From BJGV01 sp964196335 (GTDB lineage Bacteria > Pseudomonadota > Gammaproteobacteria > Burkholderiales > Nitrosomonadaceae): a stretch of DNA of 64,000 nucleotides. The notes below the pieces were generated by a model. That model made no database searches. It was not told the DNA's origin and saw nothing but the letters and a program-made list of their open reading frames with translations. Shown here in pieces: positions 35,239 through 45,257 of this stretch (the first letter of the stretch is position 1; each line of letters begins with the position of its first letter). The stretch spans positions 62,001-126,000 of the forward strand of contig OZ250175.1 in the NCBI GenBank assembly GCA_965238155.1, given 5' to 3'. A program made the position numbers and the translations under genes.

Positions 35239-35277
35239 ATATCAAATTCATGCCACATACAATCTTTTATATTTTTC

Positions 35278-36051
35278 ATGATCATGCGTCACATTCCTCG
35301 TAAACGCTTTAGCCAAAATTTTCTAATTGATTCACAAGTCGTACATAATATTATACGAGCCATCCTTCCATTTGAAAATGATCTCTTGGTTGAAATAGGA
35401 CCAGGATTAGGTGCGCTGACACAGCCACTTCTGAGATCGCTTAATCATTTACATGTAATAGAAATTGATCGTGATATTGTTGCACGTCTACAACGAGAAA
35501 ATCTGGGAAAAAAACTGACAGTGCACTCATTCGATGCATTAAAATTCGATTTTTTTACTCTGGGAAAAAATCTGCGAGTAGTAGGTAATCTTCCATACAG
35601 TATTTCAACATCTATCTTGTTTCATTTGAGCAAATCTGCAAATAATATATGTGATATGCACTTTATGCTGCAAAAAGAAGTTGTTGAGCGCATGGTTGCT
35701 TTGCCTTCTACATCGGACTATGGGCGACTTTCCATTATGTTACAAAGCCGATTTGAAATGGAACAGCTATTTACCATCCCACCAGAAGCTTTTCTTCCAA
35801 CACCTAAAGTTCAATCTGCTATTGTGCGCATGATCCCGCTTAAACAACCAATGATAGATGCAAATAAGGAAAATTTATTTTCTGCTATTGTTGCTGCTTC
35901 ATTCTCACAACGACGTAAAACTCTCCGCAATACATTACAAAATTACCTGGAGCCAAAAGACTTCGAGATATTACAAATCGAACCAGGACTACGTGCTGAG
36001 AATTTATCTGTTTCACAATTTGTGGCGATTACGAACCACCTGGTCCGATAA
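35278..36051 (+). CDS. rsmA: 16S rRNA dimethyladenosine transferase
   Basis: A 257-residue KsgA-type SAM methyltransferase that dimethylates A1518 and A1519 of 16S rRNA. It starts RKRFSQNFLID, has the SAM motif EIGPGLGALTQPLL and the catalytic VGNLPYSIST, and a C-terminal domain with AASFSQRRKTLRNTL. Two in-frame ATG codons (35278, 35284) are possible starts. It ends the lptD cluster. Confidence 0.95.
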   Translation: MIMRHIPRKRFSQNFLIDSQVVHNIIRAILPFENDLLVEIGPGLGALTQPLLRSLNHLHVIEIDRDIVARLQRENLGKKLTVHSFDALKFDFFTLGKNLRVVGNLPYSISTSILFHLSKSANNICDMHFMLQKEVVERMVALPSTSDYGRLSIMLQSRFEMEQLFTIPPEAFLPTPKVQSAIVRMIPLKQPMIDANKENLFSAIVAASFSQRRKTLRNTLQNYLEPKDFEILQIEPGLRAENLSVSQFVAITNHLVR

Positions 36052-36257
36052 TCCTATATCAAGTTTCTATACAAAATATTTCAGGAAGAACACAGTATGG
36101 ATTCTTTTTTAATTTTAATCCTACGGTACTACCAAAGACATAAAATATTTTGTAACTACCTGATGCAACAGAAAAGATACCTTTTCTATTTTACAGAGTA
36201 TCTGCATCTACATTGAAAAAGAGTCGTTTTTCACGTACAATTCCAGTAAATTAGTGA

Positions 36258-36285
36258 AGCGGGACGGGTGTTAGCTTGTCCCGCT
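36258..36285 (+). promoter_or_regulatory. Hairpin in the carA leader
   Basis: AGCGGGAC (36258-36265) pairs with GTCCCGCT (36278-36285), followed by only three T. It lies 34 bases ahead of the carA GTG and could be a weak terminator for rsmA, an attenuator or a leader structure. Pyrimidine control of carAB by leader structures is known in other bacteria, but I see no recognised motif here. Confidence 0.45.
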
Positions 36286-36318
36286 TTCCACGTCCGGTTA
36301 GTATTCAAGGAGTTTCCA

Positions 36319-37473
36319 GTGCTACAACGCTTACCTGCCGTTCTTGTACTCGCTGACGGCACAATTCTTCGCGGAATATCAATTGGAGCGGAGGGTATTA
36401 GTACGGGTGAAGTAGTTTTTAACACAGCTATGACTGGATATCAGGAAATCCTCACTGACCCATCATACTGCCAGCAGATTGTTACACTGACTTACCCGCA
36501 CATAGGCAATACAGGCGTCAACATGGACGACGTAGAATCCGGCAAAATAAATAAGATTCATGCCGCAGGATTGGTAATTCGCGATCTGCCACTTGCTGCC
36601 AGTAATTGGCGTAAAACTCAGACATTACCCGAGTATCTTAAAGAACATGGTGTAGTTGCTATTGCAGAAATAGACACGCGTAAACTTACGCGTATTCTAC
36701 GTGAAAAAGGCGCTCAAGCCGGTTGTCTTATGGCAGGGAATATTGATGAATCTGAGGCTTTAAAACAAGCTAATGAATTCCCGGGCCTTGCTGGAATGGA
36801 TCTTGCCAAAATAGTAAGCTGCAGCCAGCCTTATGAATGGATAGATGGTGAAAAAGAGCTGGGACAAAATTATCAGGTAAAGAAAAAATTTCATTACCAT
36901 GTTGCCGCATTAGATTTTGGTATCAAACAAAATATTTTAAGAAAATTAGCGCAGAGAAACTGTAAAGTTACAGTTGTTCCCGCTCAAACATCAGTTGACG
37001 AGATTCTCGCATTACAACCTGATGGTGTATTTCTTTCCAACGGACCAGGAGATCCAGAACCCTGCGATTACGCAATTGTAACAATCAAAAAATTGCTTGA
37101 GAAAAAGATACCAATTTTTGGTATCTGCTTGGGGCACCAGCTATTAGGGCTGGCAAGCGGCGCTAAAACAATAAAAATGAAATTTGGTCATCATGGCGCT
37201 AACCATCCGGTACAGAATCTGGACAACAAGCGAGTTATGATTTCCAGCCAGAACCATGGTTTTACAGTAGATGCCAAAACTCTGCCAAAAAATATAAAAG
37301 TTACACATTTATCATTGTTTGACGGTAGTCTGCAAGGAATTGAATTAACTGACCGCCTGGCATTCTCCTTTCAGGGACACCCGGAAGCAAGCCCTGGTCC
37401 ACACGATGTCAATTATTTATTTGACCGATTTGTCAGAATGATCGAGAACAACAAAAACCAGATTAAACAATAA
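36319..37473 (+). CDS. carA: Carbamoyl-phosphate synthase small subunit
   Basis: A 384-residue glutamine amidotransferase subunit that supplies ammonia to CarB for arginine and pyrimidine synthesis. GTG 36319 is the start because AAGGAG at 36307-36312 is well placed and LPAVLVLADGT begins the conserved domain at once; the longer frame from 36268 runs through the leader hairpin. The class I amidotransferase triad is visible: Cys in FGICLGHQLLGL, and His and Glu in FQGHPEASPGP. It is followed by carB after 69 bases. Confidence 0.95.
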   Translation: MLQRLPAVLVLADGTILRGISIGAEGISTGEVVFNTAMTGYQEILTDPSYCQQIVTLTYPHIGNTGVNMDDVESGKINKIHAAGLVIRDLPLAASNWRKTQTLPEYLKEHGVVAIAEIDTRKLTRILREKGAQAGCLMAGNIDESEALKQANEFPGLAGMDLAKIVSCSQPYEWIDGEKELGQNYQVKKKFHYHVAALDFGIKQNILRKLAQRNCKVTVVPAQTSVDEILALQPDGVFLSNGPGDPEPCDYAIVTIKKLLEKKIPIFGICLGHQLLGLASGAKTIKMKFGHHGANHPVQNLDNKRVMISSQNHGFTVDAKTLPKNIKVTHLSLFDGSLQGIELTDRLAFSFQGHPEASPGPHDVNYLFDRFVRMIENNKNQIKQ

Positions 37474-37542
37474 TATTTAGGTACGTGTAAAAACTATCTA
37501 TTGGAATTTTTTATATCTTCACAAGTATTGCAGCTAAAAAAT

Positions 37543-40500
37543 ATGCCTAAACGTACAGACATTAATTCTATCCTTATTATTGGAGCAGGGCCGATTATTA
37601 TTGGTCAGGCATGTGAATTTGATTACTCTGGTGCACAGGCATGTAAAGCCCTTCGTGAGGAGGGCTATCGAGTAATCTTAGTAAATTCCAATCCAGCCAC
37701 AATAATGACTGATCCGGAAATGGCTGATTCTACGTACATCGAACCGATTACGTGGCAGATGGTAGAAAAAATAATTGCTATCGAACATCCTGATGCTTTG
37801 CTGCCTACAATGGGTGGACAAACCGCATTGAACTGCGCCCTAGATTTAGCTAAGCATGGTGTACTAAAAAATTATAATGTGGAATTGATTGGCGCGTCAC
37901 GTGAAGCCATCGATAAGGCCGAGGATCGTGAGAAATTTAAACAGGCCATGAAAAATATTAATTTAAGTTCGGCGCGTTCTGCCATTGCCCATAGCCTTGA
38001 AGAAGCATTACAAGTACAGGCGATGGTTGGTTACCCAACTATAGTCCGCCCTTCTTTTACCATGGGCGGTAGCGGAGGGGGTATTGCCTACAACCGGGAA
38101 GAATTTCTTAGTATATGTGAACATGGGCTGGAAGCTTCTCCAACTGAAGAACTACTGATCGAGGAATCAGTAATTGGCTGGAAAGAATTTGAGATGGAAG
38201 TAGTACGAGACAAGCTGGACAACTGCATCATCGTCTGTGCTATCGAAAATCTTGATCCTATGGGTATCCATACCGGCGACTCTATCACAGTTGCTCCGGC
38301 ACAAACACTTACTGATAAGGAATACCAAATCATGCGTAACGCTTCGATCGCAGTGTTACGTGAGATTGGCGTAGAGACCGGCGGATCAAATGTACAATTT
38401 GCGATTAATCCTCAGAATGGTCGTATGCTTGTAATTGAAATGAATCCACGAGTTTCACGCTCCTCTGCCTTAGCGTCAAAGGCAACTGGCTTTCCCATTG
38501 CTAAAGTGGCATCTAAACTTGCGATAGGCTATACACTAGATGAACTTAGGAACGATATTACTAACAAAGTAACGCCTGTTTCATTCGAACCAGCTATTGA
38601 CTATGTCGTTACCAAAATTCCACGTTTTGCTTTCGAAAAATTCCCACAAGCCAATGACCGCCTAACAACACAAATGAAATCAGCGGGAGAAGTTATGGCG
38701 ATCGGTCGTACTTTCCAGGAGTCGTTCCAGAAAGCTCTTCGTGGACTGGAAACCGGTTCCGACGGCTTAGGAGAAAAAACAACCGATATTGAGATCATTG
38801 AAACCGAATTGGGCGATCCCGGTCCAGAACGTATCTGGTATATAGCTGACGCATTCCGTTGCGGAATGGAGCTCAGTGAAGTTCATACTCTGACACGAAT
38901 TGATCCATGGTTCCTAATACAAATAGAAGATCTGGTTAAACAAGAACAATTGCTTACTGATAAAACACTAAGTGAACTTGATCCGAGTGCATTGCTCAAA
39001 CTAAAACGTAGCGGTTTTTCTGATAAACGCCTAGCAAAGCTAATGAATACCGAACAAACTACGGTACGTACTGAACGACATCGTCACAACATACGCCCTG
39101 TATACAAACGGGTAGACACATGCGCGGCTGAATTTGCTACTCACACCGCTTATATGTACTCAACTTATGAAGAAGAGTGTGAAGCACTACCTACTGATAG
39201 AAAAAAAATTATCGTGTTAGGTGGAGGACCCAACCGAATCGGGCAAGGTATTGAGTTTGATTACTGTTGTGTTCATGCTGCACTGGCCCTACGCGAAGCT
39301 GGCTTCGAGACTATCATGGTAAATTGCAATCCAGAAACAGTTTCAACTGACTACGACACTTCTGATCGACTATATTTTGAACCGTTAACTTTGGAAGATG
39401 TACTTGAAATTGTCGAGCTAGAGAAACCTTTTGGAGTAATTGTTCAATATGGTGGACAAACACCATTAAAACTAGCCCGCGATCTTGAGGCAAACGGGGT
39501 CCCGATCATTGGTACCAGTCCAGACATGATAGATTGTGCGGAAGACCGAGAACGCTTTCAAAAAATGTTGCATCAGCTTGGATTGAAGCAACCAATAAAC
39601 CGCACAGCACGTGATTACTCATCTGCCTTGACTGCTGCCGATGAAATTGGTTATCCATTGGTAGTACGTCCAAGTTATGTACTCGGTGGGCGCGCTATGG
39701 AAATAGTCCATGAACAACGGGATCTTGAAAGATACATGCGTGAGGCAGTTAAAGTATCACACGACTCACCAGTCTTATTGGATCATTTTCTAAACGATGC
39801 AATTGAAGTAGATGTGGATGCAATCTGTGATGGTGAAACTGTACTGATAGGTGGTGTCATGGAACACATTGAACAGGCAGGCGTACATTCAGGTGATTCG
39901 GCCTGCTCACTACCCCCATTCAGTCTGTCGTCCGCTATGAAAAATGAATTAAATAGACAAACTGCGGCTATGGCAAGAGCTCTTCAGGTAGTAGGTCTAA
40001 TGAACGTACAATTTGCCATTCAGGGTGATGTTGTATATGTACTCGAAGTAAACCCAAGAGCGTCACGTACTGTACCTTTTGTATCCAAAGCTACGGGATT
40101 ACAATTAGCAAAAATTTCTGCTCGCTGTATGGTAGGGATAACCCTCCTCCAGCAAGGTCTGGACGATGAAGTAATTCCTTCTTATTATTCTGTTAAAGAA
40201 GCCGTTTTCCCATTCATTAAATTTCCCGGCGTCGACACCATACTTGGACCAGAAATGAAGTCTACAGGTGAAGTAATGGGAGTGGGGCACACTTTTGCAG
40301 AAGCATTTGTAAAATCTCAGTTGGCAGCCGGAGTAAAATTACCCACATCTGGGAAGATTTTTATCAGTGTACGTAAATCAGATAGGCTCCCTGCAGTGGA
40401 AACTGCCCGCAAACTTGCAGAACTAGGATTCACCCTTTATGCTACACGTGGTACTGCAGCTGAATTAACTAAAGCAGGGCTGGAAGTTATTCCGGTAAAC

Positions 40501-40746
40501 AAGGTAACAGAAGGACGTCCCCACATTGTTGATATGATTAAGAATGGAGAAATAAATTTAATTATTAATACAGTAGAAGACAAACGGAGTGCAATTCAGG
40601 ATTCATATTCGATTCGTCATGCCGTACTACAAGCAAGAGTAACTTATTTCACTACATTAGCAGGTGCGCGTGCTGCATGTTTTAGCATGACTAATATAAG
40701 AGAATTACAAGCTTATGACTTGCAAACATTGCATATGTTGAAATAA
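37543..40746 (+). CDS. carB: Carbamoyl-phosphate synthase large subunit
   Basis: A 1067-residue enzyme with two homologous ATP-grasp halves. The first begins MPKRTDINSILIIGAGPI and the second near KIIVLGGGPNRIGQGIEF (about residue 560). The C-terminal MGS-like allosteric domain (last 140 residues) includes YATRGTAAEL and NLIINTVEDK. ATG 37543 is chosen over TTG 37501 because it gives the conserved N-terminus. Length matches E. coli CarB (1073). Confidence 0.96.
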   Translation: MPKRTDINSILIIGAGPIIIGQACEFDYSGAQACKALREEGYRVILVNSNPATIMTDPEMADSTYIEPITWQMVEKIIAIEHPDALLPTMGGQTALNCALDLAKHGVLKNYNVELIGASREAIDKAEDREKFKQAMKNINLSSARSAIAHSLEEALQVQAMVGYPTIVRPSFTMGGSGGGIAYNREEFLSICEHGLEASPTEELLIEESVIGWKEFEMEVVRDKLDNCIIVCAIENLDPMGIHTGDSITVAPAQTLTDKEYQIMRNASIAVLREIGVETGGSNVQFAINPQNGRMLVIEMNPRVSRSSALASKATGFPIAKVASKLAIGYTLDELRNDITNKVTPVSFEPAIDYVVTKIPRFAFEKFPQANDRLTTQMKSAGEVMAIGRTFQESFQKALRGLETGSDGLGEKTTDIEIIETELGDPGPERIWYIADAFRCGMELSEVHTLTRIDPWFLIQIEDLVKQEQLLTDKTLSELDPSALLKLKRSGFSDKRLAKLMNTEQTTVRTERHRHNIRPVYKRVDTCAAEFATHTAYMYSTYEEECEALPTDRKKIIVLGGGPNRIGQGIEFDYCCVHAALALREAGFETIMVNCNPETVSTDYDTSDRLYFEPLTLEDVLEIVELEKPFGVIVQYGGQTPLKLARDLEANGVPIIGTSPDMIDCAEDRERFQKMLHQLGLKQPINRTARDYSSALTAADEIGYPLVVRPSYVLGGRAMEIVHEQRDLERYMREAVKVSHDSPVLLDHFLNDAIEVDVDAICDGETVLIGGVMEHIEQAGVHSGDSACSLPPFSLSSAMKNELNRQTAAMARALQVVGLMNVQFAIQGDVVYVLEVNPRASRTVPFVSKATGLQLAKISARCMVGITLLQQGLDDEVIPSYYSVKEAVFPFIKFPGVDTILGPEMKSTGEVMGVGHTFAEAFVKSQLAAGVKLPTSGKIFISVRKSDRLPAVETARKLAELGFTLYATRGTAAELTKAGLEVIPVNKVTEGRPHIVDMIKNGEINLIINTVEDKRSAIQDSYSIRHAVLQARVTYFTTLAGARAACFSMTNIRELQAYDLQTLHMLK

Positions 40747-40901
40747 ATCTGAGTTACCTCATTCGGGTTTGTAACTATGTATAAATAAGGAGCTGTAGGC
40801 TGAAATTATACTGCCTTCAATCCTAACAAATCAGGGCTTACTGAAAACTATACAATAGAGCAGTAATCAAAATCTAAAAATAACTAAAGAGAGCGGATTC
40901 C

Positions 40902-41378
40902 ATGAGTACAATTCCATTAACAGAGATTGGTGCGGAGAAATTACGTGCTGAACTGCACGAAATGAAAACGGTACAGCGCCCGGCAGTCATTGCTGCTATT
41001 GCCGAAGCCCGCTCACATGGAGACCTTTCAGAAAATGCCGAATATGACGCTGCAAAAGAGAAGCAAGGGTTTATCGAGGGACGTATTTCTGACCTCGAAA
41101 GTAAACTTTCTAATGCACAGATCATAAATCCAGCACAACTTGATGCCGATGGTGCCTGTGTATTTGGTGCTACGATTGATCTTGAAGATGTAACTAATGA
41201 CACAATTGTGACTTACCAAATAGTCGGTGACGATGAAGCTGATATCAAACAAGGTAAAATTTCTGTCAGCTCACCTATTTCTCGTGCTTTAATTGGTAAA
41301 TACCAAGGTGATATAGCAGAAGTTATTGCCCCGGGCGGAACAAGAGAATATGCGATTCTCAATGTGAAATATATATAG
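40902..41378 (+). CDS. greA: Transcription elongation factor GreA
   Basis: A 158-residue cleavage factor that rescues backtracked RNA polymerase. The N-terminal coiled coil carries LSENAEYDAAKEKQGF with the acidic tip residues, and the C-terminal FKBP-like domain includes SPISRALIGKYQGD. Size and motifs are canonical. It follows carB, as in many proteobacteria. Confidence 0.96.
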   Translation: MSTIPLTEIGAEKLRAELHEMKTVQRPAVIAAIAEARSHGDLSENAEYDAAKEKQGFIEGRISDLESKLSNAQIINPAQLDADGACVFGATIDLEDVTNDTIVTYQIVGDDEADIKQGKISVSSPISRALIGKYQGDIAEVIAPGGTREYAILNVKYI

Positions 41379-41512
41379 AACCATAAGATCTTATCTGATT
41401 TGCGCCACAAAAAACCGGGGTCTTTGCTGTGTTGATGTGGGAAATAAATACCGAAAGAAAAATAGGCCGGGAAAACTGATATGAGTTTCTTCAAAAAATC
41501 CAGACCCTTTTG

Positions 41513-42142
41513 ATGAAGAATGCCAGATCCCGTAAATCCTGGATTAAAGATCATGTAAATGATTTCTTCGTAAAGCAAGCAAATAAAGAAGGTTACCGTT
41601 CACGCGCCGCATACAAACTGATAGAAATTTCTAAGCGCGACAACTTACTAAAGCCCGGAATGACCGTAGTAGATCTGGGTGCAACGCCTGGTGGTTGGTC
41701 TCAGGTGGCAGCCAATAAAGTAGGATTGAATGGCAGAGTATTCTCACTTGATATACTGAAAATGGAAGCCCTACCTGATGTTACTTTCATACAAGGTGAC
41801 TTCGAAGAAGAATCTACCTTGACTGAACTAAGAAAAAAGCTTGGGGAAAGGCCTGTTGATCTTGTTATTTCTGATATGTCACCCAATATAAGCGGTATAG
41901 CGATAAGTGACCAGGCACGTTGCATGTATTTAGCCGAATTAGCTTTGGAATTTTCAATGACACAATTGAACTCTGACGACAATTTTCTAGTCAAAGTGTT
42001 CCAAGGATCAGGTTTTGAGCAATTTATGAACACCATGCGTATGTCATTTAAACAGGTAGTGACACGAAAACCTAAGGCGTCACGTGGTCGTAGTAACGAA
42101 ATATATTTACTAGGACTAAAGAAACATAGGAAAGTACCGTAG
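41513..42142 (+). CDS. rlmE: 23S rRNA 2'-O-ribose methyltransferase (U2552)
   Basis: A 209-residue FtsJ/RlmE methyltransferase. It starts MKNARSRKSWIKDHVNDFF and has YRSRAAYKLIEI, the SAM motif VVDLGATPGGWSQVA, the catalytic DMSPNISG and KVFQGSGFE. A TTG three bases upstream is an alternative start. It precedes ftsH as in most proteobacteria. The gene often found between greA and rlmE (yhbY) is missing from the 131-base gap. Confidence 0.94.
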   Translation: MKNARSRKSWIKDHVNDFFVKQANKEGYRSRAAYKLIEISKRDNLLKPGMTVVDLGATPGGWSQVAANKVGLNGRVFSLDILKMEALPDVTFIQGDFEEESTLTELRKKLGERPVDLVISDMSPNISGIAISDQARCMYLAELALEFSMTQLNSDDNFLVKVFQGSGFEQFMNTMRMSFKQVVTRKPKASRGRSNEIYLLGLKKHRKVP

Positions 42143-42319
42143 CCATTAATTATCATACTAGTCTGAGAAAATTAAGGAAATTTACTTTTTCTAGCATAAA
42201 ATTTATTCACTCTGATAAGGTGAAATGTATCTCAGATCGATGCATTCTCTGTTATAAATCCATAAATGGGTTTAAAATAGGAAATTAAGAATTTTCACGG
42301 GGTAAACCAAGGAGCTATC

Positions 42320-44218
42320 TTGAACAATCTCATTAAAAACATGGTTATTTGGCTAGTGATTGCACTGGTATTAATGACGGTGTTTAATCAGTTCAGTACA
42401 CGTCAAACTACACAGGCACCAATGGAATATTCTCAGTTCATCGATGAGGTGAAACAAGGCAGAATAGCTAAGGTAACTATCGAAGGACGTATGCTAAAAG
42501 GTACCAAGGCAGATGGCAGACGGTTTGTTACTTACTCTCCCTCTGACCCATGGATGGTAAGTGATTTGCTTAAAGCAGGTGTAGTCATCGATGCTAAGCC
42601 CGAGGAAGAACCGTCACTATTGATGAATATCTTTGTATCATGGTTTCCAATGTTGTTGCTAATAGGTGTATGGATTTTTTTCATGCGTCAAATGCAGGGC
42701 GGAGGACGTGGTGGTGGTGCCTTCTCATTTGGTAAGAGCAAGGCCCGCATGCTGGATGAGTCTACCAACGAAGTAACGTTTGCCGACGTAGCAGGTTGCG
42801 AAGAAGCTAAAGAAGAAGTATCGGAGTTAGTCGAATTTCTACGTGACCCAGGCAAATTCCAGAAACTTGGCGGCCATATTCCACGTGGCGTATTAATGGT
42901 CGGCCAGCCCGGTACAGGTAAAACCCTGCTAGCACGTGCAGTCGCAGGTGAAGCAAAGGTGCCTTTCTTCACTATCTCCGGATCAGATTTTGTTGAAATG
43001 TTTGTTGGTGTAGGCGCTGCACGGGTACGAGACATGTTTGAGCAAGCTAAAAAGAGTGCTCCTTGCATCATTTTTATCGATGAAATCGATGCAGTTGGCC
43101 GCCAGCGTGGCGCAGGATTGGGTGGTGGCAATGATGAGCGAGAACAAACTCTAAATCAATTGCTGGTTGAAATGGACGGTTTTGAGGGAACAGCCGGTGT
43201 AATTGTAGTAGCGGCAACCAACCGCCCTGATGTACTTGATCCGGCATTGCTGCGTCCAGGTCGATTTGATCGGCAAGTAACTGTACCGCTGCCTGATATA
43301 CGCGGACGCGAACAGATTCTCCATGTCCATATGCGAAAAGTACCAATCTCTCCCGATGTACGTGCAGACATTATTGCACGAGGCACTCCCGGAATGTCTG
43401 GTGCTGATTTGGCAAATTTGGTAAATGAAGCAGCGCTCTTTGCTGCACGAGCTAACAAACGACTTGTAGATATGGATGACTTTGAGAAGGCTAAAGACAA
43501 AATATTTATGGGCGCAGAACGACGCTCGATGGTAATGCCCGAACATGAAAAACGCAATACTGCTTATCATGAATCCGGACACGCTGTAGTAGCACAGCTT
43601 CTGCCTAAAACTGATCCAGTACATAAAGTTACTATTATTCCACGGGGACGTGCATTGGGTGTAACAATGCAATTACCTGTTGAAGATCGTTTCAGTATGG
43701 ATCGTGAAGAGATACTTCAGACTATAGCTGTATTATTTGGCGGACGTATTGCCGAAGAAGTATTTATGAAACAGATGACCACTGGTGCATCCAACGATTT
43801 TGAGCGTGCTACACAGATGGCCAGGAATATGGTTACTCAATGGGGTATGTCCGAATCACTTGGCCCAATGGTGTATGGAGAAACTGAAGGTGAAGTTTTT
43901 CTTGGTCGTTCCGTCACTACTCACAAAAATATGAGTGAAGCCACAATGAAAAGTGTGGATGAAGAAATTCGCCGCATAATTGATCAACAGTACGCTCTTG
44001 CTCGTAAACTGATTGAAGAAAACAGCGACAAGATAGAGGCTATGGCCGCAGCCTTACTGGAGTGGGAAACCATAGATTCCGATCAAATCGGAGACATAAT
44101 GGAGGGTCGTGACCCGCGTCCGCCCAAGCCAACACAAGCCTCACCGGTTCCACCGAAAGATGATCCGACACCTCCTGGCTCAACCGCAACTACTGCGACC
44201 CCTGCACAGGAAGCATAA
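42320..44218 (+). CDS. ftsH: ATP-dependent zinc metalloprotease FtsH
   Basis: A 632-residue membrane-anchored AAA protease that degrades misfolded membrane and regulatory proteins. Two transmembrane helices (about 5-24 and 95-115) flank a periplasmic domain. Walker A is GQPGTGKTLL, Walker B IIFIDEIDAVG and the zinc site HESGH in YHESGHAVVAQL. A disordered Pro/Thr-rich tail follows DIMEGRDPRPP. The start is TTG 42320 behind AAGGAG. Confidence 0.96.
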   Translation: MNNLIKNMVIWLVIALVLMTVFNQFSTRQTTQAPMEYSQFIDEVKQGRIAKVTIEGRMLKGTKADGRRFVTYSPSDPWMVSDLLKAGVVIDAKPEEEPSLLMNIFVSWFPMLLLIGVWIFFMRQMQGGGRGGGAFSFGKSKARMLDESTNEVTFADVAGCEEAKEEVSELVEFLRDPGKFQKLGGHIPRGVLMVGQPGTGKTLLARAVAGEAKVPFFTISGSDFVEMFVGVGAARVRDMFEQAKKSAPCIIFIDEIDAVGRQRGAGLGGGNDEREQTLNQLLVEMDGFEGTAGVIVVAATNRPDVLDPALLRPGRFDRQVTVPLPDIRGREQILHVHMRKVPISPDVRADIIARGTPGMSGADLANLVNEAALFAARANKRLVDMDDFEKAKDKIFMGAERRSMVMPEHEKRNTAYHESGHAVVAQLLPKTDPVHKVTIIPRGRALGVTMQLPVEDRFSMDREEILQTIAVLFGGRIAEEVFMKQMTTGASNDFERATQMARNMVTQWGMSESLGPMVYGETEGEVFLGRSVTTHKNMSEATMKSVDEEIRRIIDQQYALARKLIEENSDKIEAMAAALLEWETIDSDQIGDIMEGRDPRPPKPTQASPVPPKDDPTPPGSTATTATPAQEA

Positions 44219-44304
44219 ATAAGGGTAAAACGAAGGGCGTGTGAAACAACTGGCCTGTTATAGTATCTGTGACGCTATTTTATTCAACTTCATCCATAAT
44301 TATA

Positions 44305-44362
44305 GAGATAAGACTCGGGTAGTATAAGATTATTAAATCTTATACTACCCGAGTCTTATCTC
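44305..44362. repeat. Long perfect inverted repeat upstream of folP
   Basis: A 27-base arm (44305-44331) is followed after four bases (ATTA) by its exact complement (44336-44362). The core reads AGACTCGGGTAGTATAAG. It lies between the ftsH stop at 44218 and the folP start at 44373, so close to folP that it would cover its ribosome binding region. It could be a terminator for ftsH, a REP/MITE-like element or a regulatory stem. I found no second copy in this window. Confidence 0.85.
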
Positions 44363-44372
44363 GGTTCTTCCC

Positions 44373-45194
44373 TTGCAAAAAACTCTAGAGTTTCCTTCCT
44401 ATAGCACCCCTCTTGTGATGGGAATTGTGAACGTAACACCAGATTCCTTCTCTGACGGTGGCCTGTACGCATCTACCAATGATGCTGTACTTCATGCTGC
44501 ACGATTAATTGAAGAAGGTGCTGACATCCTGGATATTGGTGGTGAATCAACTCGTCCTGGTAGCGCCCCTGTCTGCGTAGAAGAAGAATTGCATCGTGTT
44601 CTCCCTGTAGTACAAGCCTTGGCTAACTGGAATATCCCAATTTCTGTTGACACCTCCAAACCGGAAGTAATGAGCGCAACAATAAAAGCTGGTGCAACTA
44701 TGATTAATGACATTAATGCTCTACAGTCACCCGGAGCACTTGAGGTCGTAGCAGATGGGGAAGTAACATTATGCATAGTACATATGCAAGGAAAACCACA
44801 ATATATGCAGTCAGACCCCCAATATGAAGATGTGATAACAGAAATAAAAGACTTTTTACAGCAACGCATAGATGCAGCGCAAGCTGTGGGAATACCACGA
44901 GAGCGAATAACAATAGACCCCGGATTCGGGTTTGGTAAAACTCTGAAACATAATCTTAAGTTATTACGATATCTTGATCAATTTACAGACATGGGTATAC
45001 CTGTTCTGGTGGGATTATCGCGTAAATCCATGTTAAAAGAAATCACTGGTAACAAAGAAAGGGACCAGATTTACTCCAGTATTTCGGCAGCTTTACTGGC
45101 TGCAATCAATGGCGCTAAAATTCTACGGGTACATGATGTAAAAGCAACAAAAGATGCTCTGGCAGTTTACAATGCCGTAACCAGCCAGACGTAA
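44373..45194 (+). CDS. folP: Dihydropteroate synthase
   Basis: A 273-residue TIM-barrel enzyme joining pABA and dihydropterin pyrophosphate in folate synthesis. Motifs are VMGIVNVTPDSFSDGG, DIGGESTRPGSAPV, the IDPGFGFGKTLKHN phosphate site and LVGLSRKSML. The start is uncertain: TTG 44373 gives a short leader but lacks a clear ribosome binding site, because a long hairpin stem lies just upstream. It sits in the standard ftsH-folP-glmM order. Confidence 0.94.
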   Translation: MQKTLEFPSYSTPLVMGIVNVTPDSFSDGGLYASTNDAVLHAARLIEEGADILDIGGESTRPGSAPVCVEEELHRVLPVVQALANWNIPISVDTSKPEVMSATIKAGATMINDINALQSPGALEVVADGEVTLCIVHMQGKPQYMQSDPQYEDVITEIKDFLQQRIDAAQAVGIPRERITIDPGFGFGKTLKHNLKLLRYLDQFTDMGIPVLVGLSRKSMLKEITGNKERDQIYSSISAALLAAINGAKILRVHDVKATKDALAVYNAVTSQT

Positions 45195-45257
45195 AAATGA
45201 TAAGGTAAAACCTGTTTGATGAGCTTCGTAGTTTTAATTATTTAATGGATAATTATA

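Noticed and set aside
43151..43672. 173-codon minus-strand frame opposite ftsH
   Set aside because: Antisense shadow of a highly conserved gene, with cysteine/tyrosine-rich composition and no family resemblance.
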